Positions 1-5,846 of a DNA stretch of 30,689 nucleotides are shown one piece after another. The stretch spans positions 1 to 30,689 of the forward strand of contig CABQHR010000001.1 of assembly GCA_902463875.1 (NCBI GenBank). Reading direction: 5' to 3'. The stretch is from an uncultured Collinsella sp. (lineage in GTDB: Bacteria > Actinomycetota > Coriobacteriia > Coriobacteriales > Coriobacteriaceae). The stretch's first letter is position 1. Every line of letters starts with the position of its first letter. A program made the position numbers and the translations under genes. A model generated the notes under the pieces. The model was not told the DNA's origin and ran no database searches. It worked only from the letters and a program-made list of their open reading frames with translations.

Positions 1-2
1 TC

Positions 3-341
3 GCCTATCAGATCTTCGACGTGATCGATGCGATGGTCGAGGATTCGGGCGCGGCACTGGCCGAGCTTCGTGTTGACGGCGGTCCCACGCGCGACGCGTA
101 CCTGATGCAGTTTGAGAGCGACCTGGTCGGCTCGCCCATCCGCATTGCGAGCAACGACGAGATGAGCGGTCTGGGTGCGGCTTGGGCCTGCGGCATTGCG
201 CTGGGCATGTACACGCGCGATGTCGTTGACGTCTACGGCGCCCGCGGCATCGTGGAGCCTGCCATGCCTGCCGACGAGCGAGCCAAAAAGATCGCCGGCT
301 GGCGTCACGCCGTCGACGCGACCATCGCCTACACTGCCTAG
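3..341 (+). CDS. FGGY-family carbohydrate kinase, C-terminal part (glycerol kinase-like)
   Basis: This is the last 112 codons of a gene that begins left of the window; the frame is open from base 3 to the TAG at 339-341. The segment LRVDGG followed by a Met-Gln-Phe-containing helix, and further on GLGAAWACGIALG, matches the ATP-binding C-terminal domain of FGGY kinases, where glycerol kinase has LRVDGGA and LGAAYLAGLAVG. The end, GWRHAVDATIAY, resembles the glycerol kinase tail (GWKKAV). Family assignment is firm; the substrate (glycerol versus a pentulose) cannot be settled without the N-terminal domain. Such kinases phosphorylate a polyol or ketose in the cytoplasm. Confidence 0.8.
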   Translation, partial: AYQIFDVIDAMVEDSGAALAELRVDGGPTRDAYLMQFESDLVGSPIRIASNDEMSGLGAAWACGIALGMYTRDVVDVYGARGIVEPAMPADERAKKIAGWRHAVDATIAYTA

Positions 342-382
342 GCGGCTGCGCGGCGCCCGCAGGCTATTCCCGGGTAGCTCAT

Positions 383-412
383 TTGGGACGGGGCTTTTTT
401 GACTGGTATGAT
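383..412 (+). promoter_or_regulatory. Candidate luxS promoter with extended -10
   Basis: TATGAT at 407-412 is preceded by TGG, giving an extended -10 (TGnTATGAT), with TTGGGA at 383-388 as a weak -35 and an 18-base spacer. It lies about 65 bases before the luxS start. No other equally good -10 was seen in the gap. Prediction by eye only. Confidence 0.4.
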
Positions 413-451
413 TGGTGCGATCATTCGAACCAGCTAAAAGAGCCCCGTCCT
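385..451. repeat. Inverted repeat in the kinase-luxS gap
   Basis: The arms GGGACGGGGCTTTTTT (385-400) and TAAAAGAGCCCCGTCC (435-450) are near-complementary and about 34 bases apart. Either arm is followed or preceded by a T or A run, so the pair could work as a terminator for the kinase gene. However, the proposed luxS promoter lies between and over the left arm. Confidence 0.55.
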
Positions 452-476
452 AAATTGACTACCGAGAGGAACTGCC

Positions 477-965
477 ATGGAGCGTATCGCGAGTTTTTCC
501 GTTGACCATCTGCTGCTTGAGCCCGGCGTGTATGTGAGCCGCATCGACCGCGATCCGGCGACCGGCGCCGCCGTCACCACCTTTGATCTGCGCCTGACCA
601 CGCCCAACAAGGAGCCGGTCATGAACACGGCCGAGTGCCACACCATCGAGCACCTGGGCGCGACGTTCCTTCGCAACCATGCCGAGTGGTCGAGCCGCAT
701 TGTCTACTTTGGTCCCATGGGCTGCCGCACGGGCTTTTACCTCGTCGTGTTTGGCGAGGTGACGAGCGAGGAGATCCTGCCGCTCGTGCGTGAGCTGTTC
801 GAGTTTGTCGCCGGCTTTGAGGGCGATGTCCCCGGTGCCGCTCCCGAGGAGTGCGGTAACTATCTGGACCAGAACCTCCCCATGGCAAACTGGCTCGCGC
901 GTCGCTATCTCGACCGCGACCTGGCCGATATCGATGAGAAGCACCTGCATTATCAGCAGGCGTAA
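477..965 (+). CDS. luxS: S-ribosylhomocysteine lyase (LuxS)
   Basis: LuxS cleaves S-ribosylhomocysteine to homocysteine and DPD, the precursor of autoinducer 2, in the activated methyl cycle in the cytosol. At 162 aa it is the normal family length. The metal-binding motif HTIEH is at residues 55-59 and the third ligand, Cys126, lies in EECGNYLDQN; GPMGCRTGFY is the conserved central motif. The ATG at 477 is preceded by GAGAGGA at a suitable distance. It appears to be its own transcription unit, with a promoter candidate upstream and a hairpin with T run downstream. It is unrelated in pathway to the kinase before it and the DUF4867 gene after it. Identity is very sure; whether it signals or only recycles is unknown. 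Confidence 0.97.
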   Translation: MERIASFSVDHLLLEPGVYVSRIDRDPATGAAVTTFDLRLTTPNKEPVMNTAECHTIEHLGATFLRNHAEWSSRIVYFGPMGCRTGFYLVVFGEVTSEEILPLVRELFEFVAGFEGDVPGAAPEECGNYLDQNLPMANWLARRYLDRDLADIDEKHLHYQQA

Positions 966-994
966 GGGCTTTATCGCCCAAAGCGCGCGCATTG

Positions 995-1025
995 GGCGCC
1001 TTCGCTTATGCGGGGGCGCCTTTTT
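995..1025 (+). terminator. Rho-independent terminator after luxS
   Basis: GGCGCCTTCGC (995-1005) pairs with GCGGGGGCGCC (1010-1020), with two G-U pairs, around a TTAT loop. TTTTTG follows. Confidence 0.75.
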
Positions 1026-1046
1026 GTTGAGTGGTCGGGACGAGCG

Positions 1047-1075
1047 TTCAAAATCGCTCATGTTTGTTCTAGAAT
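1047..1075 (+). promoter_or_regulatory. Candidate promoter of the DUF4867 gene
   Basis: TTCAAA (1047-1052) and TAGAAT (1070-1075) are separated by 17 bases. The predicted start of transcription falls inside the palindrome at 1075-1100, giving a very short leader before the ATG at 1110. Confidence 0.5.
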
Positions 1076-1100
1076 GTTCGTATAGTCACATTTACGAACA
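1075..1100. promoter_or_regulatory. Palindromic operator, TGTTCGTA-N10-TACGAACA
   Basis: Two perfect 8-base half-sites (1075-1082 and 1093-1100) flank a 10-base spacer. They abut the -10 and overlap the expected transcription start. A further GAACA lies at 1105-1109, just before the start codon. TTCG/CGAA half-sites recall DeoR-family operators such as that of GlpR, although the spacing is wider here. A repressor site is likely; the regulator is not in this window. Confidence 0.6.
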
Positions 1101-1109
1101 GGAGCGAAC

Positions 1110-1754
1110 ATGCACATCTATTCTGTCAACGATCCCGAGTTCAAATCCTATGGCAACGTTTGGGATGACGTTCCGTCCGAGCTCACGTCGCTCGTGCTCG
1201 AGGCGCTCTCTGCCACGCCCATCCCCGAAGGCAGCAAGTACGTAGCAAGCGCGCCGGAGCTCGAGAGCGTCAAGGGTGCCGATAAACTGGGCTTTCTCAT
1301 GTTTGGCGGCCGCCCCTTCCAGCTCGGCTGGTGCAACGGCCACAACACGCAGCTCAACTGCCTGGAGTATCACCGCGCCAGCGAGTTTAACCTGGGCGCT
1401 CGCGACTTTATCCTGCTCGTGGCGCATCGCTGGGAGATCGAGGACGGCAAGCTCGACACCGCGTGCGTCAAGGCGTTCCGCGTGCCGGCGGGTACGGTCG
1501 TCGAAGTCTTCAACACCACGCTCCACTACACGCCCTGCATGGTCGACGACGGCGGCTTCCAGGTAATGGTTGCGTTGCCCGCCGGCACCAATGGTCCGCG
1601 CCCCGAGGCCGCAGCCGACATGCCCGCGGTCGGCGACAGCTACTGCTACTGGAAGGCTGACAAATGGGTTCTCTGCCACGCAGATAGTCCCAAGGCTGCC
1701 GAGGGCGGCTACGTGGGCCTCATCGGCAAGAACCTCGACATCACCTGCGACTAG
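1110..1754 (+). CDS. DUF4867 family cupin-like protein
   Basis: The 214-aa product matches, from memory, the DUF4867 family: a GRPFQLGWCNGHN segment, LEYHRASEFNLGARDFILLVA, then PAGTVVEVFNTTLHYTPC and a C-terminal GLIGKNLDI. The His and Glu residues in EYHRASE and the His in LHYTPC look like cupin-type metal ligands, but that is inference. The function is unproven; relatives are often found near sugar-metabolism genes. There is no signal peptide, so it is cytoplasmic. The GGAG just upstream (1101-1104) fixes the start. It has its own promoter and a palindromic operator, so it is probably a substrate-induced single-gene unit. Its last 18 codons recur at 3049-3102, beyond the ATPase gene. Confidence 0.8.
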   Translation: MHIYSVNDPEFKSYGNVWDDVPSELTSLVLEALSATPIPEGSKYVASAPELESVKGADKLGFLMFGGRPFQLGWCNGHNTQLNCLEYHRASEFNLGARDFILLVAHRWEIEDGKLDTACVKAFRVPAGTVVEVFNTTLHYTPCMVDDGGFQVMVALPAGTNGPRPEAAADMPAVGDSYCYWKADKWVLCHADSPKAAEGGYVGLIGKNLDITCD

Positions 1755-1764
1755 GGGGCTTCCT

Positions 1765-1829
1765 GTTTGTCTCGATCTGTAACATCTGACGGGCCAAATC
1801 GTCTCTTCCTGTTACAGATTGAGATAAAC
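1765..1829. repeat. Hairpin with 20-bp arms
   Basis: GTTTGTCTCGATCTGTAACA (1765-1784) pairs with TGTTACAGATTGAGATAAAC (1810-1829). Only two positions differ, and both can form G-U pairs in RNA. It lies just after the DUF4867 stop and before the REP-like element at 1837. Confidence 0.8.
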
Positions 1830-1836
1830 CGCCCCA

Positions 1837-1873
1837 AACCACCACAAAGGTGCCTGTCCCCTTTGTGGTGGTT
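1837..1873. repeat. REP-like hairpin of the GGGGACAGG type, copy 1
   Basis: The 13-base arms AACCACCACAAAG and CTTTGTGGTGGTT enclose a loop containing TGCCTGTCCCC. The same element, inverted, is at 21801-21838. It ends three bases from the stop of the minus-strand ATPase gene, so it may terminate transcription there. Confidence 0.8.
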
Positions 1874-1875
1874 GC

Positions 1876-2982
1876 CTAGAGCTGGCTGCGCAGGTAATCA
1901 GCCATATATGGGACGGCGAAGCGCACGTAACCGCGGCGCGCTTGCTCGATAACGCCGGCGTCAATGAGGCGCCGGCGATACTTTTGCGCATAGTCGGGTG
2001 TGACCGACATGCGCTCCGCTACATCAGAAATACGCGACGCAGCGTCTTCGTCGTCAGCCATTGCGGCGAGAAACGCGACGTCTTGGTCAGATAGCGCGGC
2101 GAGCGTCGTTTCGCAGACATCGTTTTCGAAATCGACCTTCGACGCTTCGATGGCTCCGTCAATTTGCCCTTGCGCTGCGCGTTCTCCAGCCTTGCAGCGA
2201 TTGGCGATGTTATAGCCGATCAACTGCAGCATATAGGGTGAGCCTTGGGTCGCGCGAGCGGCACAGAGGCGAAGACGGCTTGGAATATCAAGGCAGAGCT
2301 CTTCGAAAGCCCGCTGGTAATAGGCGTCGACATCTCCGACCGAAAGCGGTTCGAGCGTGACCTTGCGAGCGCGGTTGAGAAACGTCAGCACGCGGTCATT
2401 GAGTGTTGCACAGACGGCTCCCGGAAGGCCCGCCATGACGAGTGCGACGTTGAGTCGTTCGCCGACTAGTTCTTGATAGGCGGTGACGAGCTGTCTAATC
2501 TCAGGCGAATTTGCCTGGAGCTCGTCGATGAGGATGAGGATGCCGTGTCCCTGCTCTGTCAGTTTGCGCGCAAGCTGCGTGAGTTTGAACTGGAAGCTCT
2601 TGGTCTCCTGCACGTCTCGTGTGAACTCGAGGCCTGCCGAGAACCCAAAAACACTCAGGCTGCCACCCGTGAATTTGGGAAGACAGCGTTTGTTGACGTA
2701 AGGCTCGCCTGCCTCTTGGATTTTCTCAACAATGCGCTCGAGCATGTCCTCGGAGGCAACGGTGGGCGTGGCGACGACGAAGCCAAGCTTGCGAGCGCGA
2801 TCGGCGAGCTCCCACAGGAGAACCGTCTTGCCGCTGCCTCGCTGACCGAGCATGAGCATGGCGCGGTCTCGATTGCCCGGCTCCTGTTCAAGGCCGGAGA
2901 TGAATGTCGAAATCACGCTCCCGCGCCCCACCAGATAGGACGGGCGATTTCCAAATGAGGGGGAGAAGATGGGTTCGGTCAT
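1876..2982 (-). CDS. AAA (AAA_16/ORC-like) ATP-binding protein
   Basis: The 368-aa protein has Walker A GQRGSGKT (residues 46-53), Walker B ILILIDEL (148-155, with D153 and E154) and a C-terminal winged-helix-like region (about 290-368). It opens with the PSFGNRPSYLVGR motif of a family of stand-alone ATPases common in Actinobacteria and related to ORC/Cdc6 and STAND proteins. The cellular role of this family is not established. There is no membrane segment. AGGAG (on the minus strand, at 2987-2991) lies four bases before the ATG. It is alone on this strand, has visibly lower GC and more mixed codon use than luxS, and lies between the DUF4867 gene and a copy of that gene's 3' end, which suggests it arrived by transfer. 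Confidence 0.8.
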   Translation of the reverse strand: MTEPIFSPSFGNRPSYLVGRGSVISTFISGLEQEPGNRDRAMLMLGQRGSGKTVLLWELADRARKLGFVVATPTVASEDMLERIVEKIQEAGEPYVNKRCLPKFTGGSLSVFGFSAGLEFTRDVQETKSFQFKLTQLARKLTEQGHGILILIDELQANSPEIRQLVTAYQELVGERLNVALVMAGLPGAVCATLNDRVLTFLNRARKVTLEPLSVGDVDAYYQRAFEELCLDIPSRLRLCAARATQGSPYMLQLIGYNIANRCKAGERAAQGQIDGAIEASKVDFENDVCETTLAALSDQDVAFLAAMADDEDAASRISDVAERMSVTPDYAQKYRRRLIDAGVIEQARRGYVRFAVPYMADYLRSQL

Positions 2983-2990
2983 AAGTCTCC

Positions 2991-3026
2991 TTTCCTTTTT
3001 TTCCTATTTTTTCCTTTTTTTCCTAT
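2991..3026. repeat. Two 19-bp tandem repeats, T-rich, upstream of the ATPase
   Basis: TTTCCTTTTTTTCCTAT occurs at 2991-3007 and again at 3010-3026, an exact period of 19. Runs of six and seven T make the tract prone to slippage. It holds the -10 and much of the spacer of the candidate ATPase promoter. Confidence 0.75.
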
Positions 3027-3034
3027 TCAGTCAA
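3006..3034 (-). promoter_or_regulatory. Candidate ATPase promoter inside a slippery tract
   Basis: On the minus strand TTGACT (plus 3029-3034) is followed after 17 bases by AAAAAT (plus 3006-3011). The -35 is strong and the -10 is poor. The spacer contains a seven-A run. Confidence 0.4.
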
Positions 3035-3048
3035 ATTGCCTGTTGACC

Positions 3049-3102
3049 GAAGGCGGTTACGTGGGTCTCACCGGCAAGAACCTCGACATCACCTGCGACT
3101 AA
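3049..3102 (+). pseudogene. Orphan copy of the DUF4867 3' end
   Basis: Codons EGGYVGLTGKNLDITCD plus TAA repeat the last codons of the gene at 1110-1754 (EGGYVGLIGKNLDITCD plus TAG). Only a handful of bases differ, mostly at third positions, with one Ile-to-Thr change. There is no upstream coding sequence. It reads as a leftover of the same gene, separated from it by the hairpins and the ATPase gene. Confidence 0.85.
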
Positions 3103-3180
3103 CCTCACTAACTTGCGGTGGAATAGTTCCCTTTAGGCGCCGCGGACCGGAAAACAGTTCGTATTTCACCGTAGCTGAGG
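3103..3180. repeat. TTGCGGTG palindromic element, copy A (decayed)
   Basis: It is bounded by CCTCA (3103-3107) and TGAGG (3176-3180). The left arm is CTTGCGGTGGAATAGTTCCC (3112-3131) and the right arm AGTTCGTATTTCACCGTAGC (3156-3175). The left arm is of the AGTTCC type and the right arm close to the CGGACT type, so the stem is mismatched. The loop ends in AAAAC as in the other copies. Confidence 0.75.
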
Positions 3181-3272
3181 CTGTGGACGCCTGCATTGCC
3201 CGGTCCGCAATACATTCTGCAGCCGTGAGCGGTCGATTATCGTCTGTGAACGGATTTTTTCGATTTAATCAC

Positions 3273-3300
3273 TTCACATAGAATTGAATGTGTGCATACT
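3273..3300 (+). promoter_or_regulatory. Candidate promoter of the antiterminator gene
   Basis: TTCACA (3273-3278) and CATACT (3295-3300) are 16 bases apart, and the -10 has an upstream TG. The 110-base leader up to the ATG at 3411 was checked for a RAT antiterminator sequence and a terminator; none was convincing. Confidence 0.35.
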
Positions 3301-3410
3301 ATTCCTGCACCGCGTTACTCCTCGGGAGGCGCCACGAGCATCATATAGATAACGTCCTGCGGAGAGCGGGGCATGCTGGATGCTAGAAGTGGAGCCAGAG
3401 GAGTTTTTTC

Positions 3411-4262
3411 ATGCTGATAACCAAGGCCATAAACAATAACGTCGTTCTCGCCGAGGACGAGAACGGGCGTGAGCTCGTGCTGTTTGGCAAGGGCCTTGGC
3501 TTTCGCGGCGCCCCTTCCTATATTGAGGACGAGTCCAATATCCAACGCAGCTTTCGCGACGTAAGTCCTGAACTCTATGATGCACTTGCTTCGCTTACCG
3601 ATGACGTGATTATCATCGCGTCCGGCATTGTGGACATTGCGCGCCAAGAGCTCAACTGCAAACTTAACCCCAATCTTATCTTTACCATCGCTGACCACCT
3701 TCAGTTCGCGATCGAGCGCGCTCGCAACGACAAAGTGATCCCCAATCCTCTTTCCGAGGAAGTTCGGTTTGTGTATCCCCGTGAGTATGAGGTAGGCCGT
3801 CGCGGAGTGCTGCTTGTCAAGGCGATTGATGAGGACGTCGACTTTCCCGACTTTGAGGCAGCGGCAATTGCACTGCATGTCGTGAACGCAGAGAGTCTCG
3901 ACGAGGGCGGCTCGGAGGCGTTGAGCCGCAATATGGATCTCGTGGTGAAAAGTGCCGAGGTGCTCGAGGCCGTTACCGATATCGTCCAGCGGACCCTCGA
4001 TATCGAGATCGATCGTTGCTCCTATAGCTACGTTCGCTTCGTTACGCACATGCGTTTTCTTATCGGCCGTCTTATGAAAGGCGAGATCGAGCAGACACGC
4101 AACAGCTCGCTTTTCCGTCAGGCAACCCATGATTTCTCGGACGCGTACGTTTGCGCCCGAACCATCGATGAATATCTGCGCACCAAGCACGGATGGAATT
4201 GCTCCGACGAGGAGCTCCTGTACTTGATGATGCATATCAACCGCCTTTGCCCGGGGCACTAA
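3411..4262 (+). CDS. BglG/LicT-family transcription antiterminator
   Basis: Proteins of this family bind a leader RNA hairpin and stop early termination when the cognate PTS sugar is present. The 283-aa product has the usual three parts: an N-terminal RNA-binding domain (1-56, starting with the typical KAINNNVVLAED), then PRD1 (about 65-170) and PRD2 (about 172-283). All four regulatory histidines are present: H96 (DHLQFA), H156 (ALHVVN), H213 (THMRFL) and H275 (MHINRL). AGAGGAG precedes the ATG. The EIIBC gene starts about 80 bases downstream, so the pair is a standard sensor-transporter unit. HPr and the EII domains would phosphorylate the PRDs. Family is certain; the exact sugar is not known. 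Confidence 0.95.
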   Translation: MLITKAINNNVVLAEDENGRELVLFGKGLGFRGAPSYIEDESNIQRSFRDVSPELYDALASLTDDVIIIASGIVDIARQELNCKLNPNLIFTIADHLQFAIERARNDKVIPNPLSEEVRFVYPREYEVGRRGVLLVKAIDEDVDFPDFEAAAIALHVVNAESLDEGGSEALSRNMDLVVKSAEVLEAVTDIVQRTLDIEIDRCSYSYVRFVTHMRFLIGRLMKGEIEQTRNSSLFRQATHDFSDAYVCARTIDEYLRTKHGWNCSDEELLYLMMHINRLCPGH

Positions 4263-4344
4263 CCGGGCCTGTGATCGCTGTCTTGTCCCAAGGCGCCGGG
4301 GCTGCAGATATTTTTCAATCGCTGTGAAACAAGGAGGTTTCACC

Positions 4345-5706
4345 ATGGCAAAGGACTACACGCAGCTCGCGTGTTCGATTATTGAGCTGGTCGGCGGTGA
4401 GGAGAACGTCATGAGCGTCTCCCATTGCATCACTCGCCTGCGCTTCAGGCTCAAGGACGAGAGCAAGGCCCAGACCGAGAAACTCAACCAGACCGAGGGC
4501 GTTATCTCCGTTCTAGTGGCCGCCGGTCAGTACCAGATTGTTATCGGCAATCACGTTACCGACGTGTATGACGCCCTGCCCAAGGTTTCCAACATCCAGC
4601 TTGGCGGCGAGGTCGAGGACGAGGCCGGTGGCAGCATCGTCAACCGCGCCATCCAGCTCATCAGCGGCATCTTTATGCCGATGCTTCCCGCCATGTCCGC
4701 CGCCGGCCTTCTCAAGGCCTTTGTGATCATGGCCAACTCCTTTGGTTGGCTCGCGGCCGAGTCCACCACCTACCAGCTGCTTTACGCCATCGGCGACGGC
4801 GTGTTCTACTTCATGCCGGTCTTCCTTGCCCGCACTGCGGCCAAGAAGTTCAAGTGCAACGACTGGACGGCCATGGCCATCGCCGTTGCGCTGTGCTACC
4901 CCACGCTCTCCACGCTCTTTAGCGCCGGCGACCCGGTTGACCTCTTTGGCATCCCGGTAACGCTCATCAGCTACACGAGCTCGGTTATCCCCATCATCTT
5001 TGCCGTGTACGCGCAGTCCTGGATCGAGAAGGGCCTCAATAAGGTCGTCCCCGATATCCTCAAGGGCTTGATCATTCCCGTCGTGACCCTCGTCGTGGCC
5101 ACTGCGCTCACCCTCTACATCATCGGCCCCGTCACCGACTTCATCGGTGGTCTCATCGCTAACGGCCTGGTTTCCCTGCTTGAGGTTGCCCCGCTGCCCG
5201 CAGGCTTCCTCATCGGTCTGCTTTGGCCCTGCCTCATCATCTTTGGTATGCACTGGGCCTTTATCCCCATCATCCAGATGAACATCGGTATGCTCGGCTA
5301 TGACGTCATCCTGCCCATTACCGTCGGCACCAACTTTGCCATGGGTTTCGCGGTCCTTGCCATCTTCCTCAAGACCAAGAACACCGAGCTCAAGGAGCTC
5401 GCCGGCGCTGCCGCCATCTCTGCGCTCCTCGCCGGCATCACCGAGCCCGCCATCTACGGCGCCGTTCTCAAGTACAAGCGCCCGTTTGTGATCGCAATCG
5501 TCTCTTGCGGCATCTGCGGTGCCATTGCTGCCACTTTTGGCCTGCACCAGCCCGCGCTCATGACCACCTCGCTCATCACCATCCCGGCCATCATCGGCTC
5601 GGTGGGTATGGAGGACGTCATCGCGCTCGCCGTCGCCTCCGTCCTCACCTTTGTGGGCACGCTGACCTTCGGCTTCAACGACGACATGATCCTCGAGAAC
5701 AACTAG
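4345..5706 (+). CDS. PTS beta-glucoside-type EIIBC permease
   Basis: The protein carries out uptake and phosphorylation of a sugar, probably a beta-glucoside. The ATG at 4345 is chosen over the GTG at 4324 because AAGGAGG (4331-4337) stands just before it and lies within the longer frame. EIIB occupies about 1-85, with the phosphorylated Cys28 in SHCITRLRF. EIIC follows, with about ten membrane spans and the signature GITEPAIYG. At 453 aa it ends directly after EIIC (FNDDMILENN), so the EIIA domain that BglF carries is absent and must come from another protein. Codons are strongly biased to C-ending forms, suggesting high expression. It follows the antiterminator and precedes the GH3 gene. 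Confidence 0.92.
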   Translation: MAKDYTQLACSIIELVGGEENVMSVSHCITRLRFRLKDESKAQTEKLNQTEGVISVLVAAGQYQIVIGNHVTDVYDALPKVSNIQLGGEVEDEAGGSIVNRAIQLISGIFMPMLPAMSAAGLLKAFVIMANSFGWLAAESTTYQLLYAIGDGVFYFMPVFLARTAAKKFKCNDWTAMAIAVALCYPTLSTLFSAGDPVDLFGIPVTLISYTSSVIPIIFAVYAQSWIEKGLNKVVPDILKGLIIPVVTLVVATALTLYIIGPVTDFIGGLIANGLVSLLEVAPLPAGFLIGLLWPCLIIFGMHWAFIPIIQMNIGMLGYDVILPITVGTNFAMGFAVLAIFLKTKNTELKELAGAAAISALLAGITEPAIYGAVLKYKRPFVIAIVSCGICGAIAATFGLHQPALMTTSLITIPAIIGSVGMEDVIALAVASVLTFVGTLTFGFNDDMILENN

Positions 5707-5716
5707 TTCTGGGAAA

Positions 5717-5828
5717 CCGGCGTCTTTGGACGCCGGCACACGGGGCGCGGCGCCAGATGCGCCCCGTGTGCCCTTATGGGAGGGCGCTGACCCCTACACG
5801 AATCCGGCGTCCTTCCATAAGGGCACAC
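5717..5828. repeat. Three overlapping hairpins between EIIBC and GH3
   Basis: Hairpin I: CCGGCGTC (5717-5724) with GACGCCGG (5729-5736). Hairpin II: GGCACACGGGGCGC (5735-5748) with GCGCCCCGTGTGCC (5759-5772). Hairpin III: 22-base arms 5766-5787 and 5807-5828, fully paired if two G-U pairs are allowed. Arms of I and II overlap by two bases, and II and III share 5766-5772, so II and III exclude each other. No T run follows any of them. Confidence 0.8.
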
Positions 5829-5846
5829 AACAGAAACGAGGTAGCC

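Noticed and set aside
385..451. A simple terminator of the FGGY kinase gene
   Set aside because: Kept only as an inverted repeat: the loop is long (about 34 bases) and the arms overlap the best luxS promoter, so a plain terminator role is uncertain.
3301..3410. A RAT antiterminator hairpin in the leader of the BglG-type gene
   Set aside because: Only short weak stems (for example CTCC/GGAG at about 3319) were found, with no overlapping terminator and T run.
4513..5739. A 408-codon minus-strand frame opposite the first EIIBC
   Set aside because: Same composition artefact as the other EIIBC shadow; no start signal.
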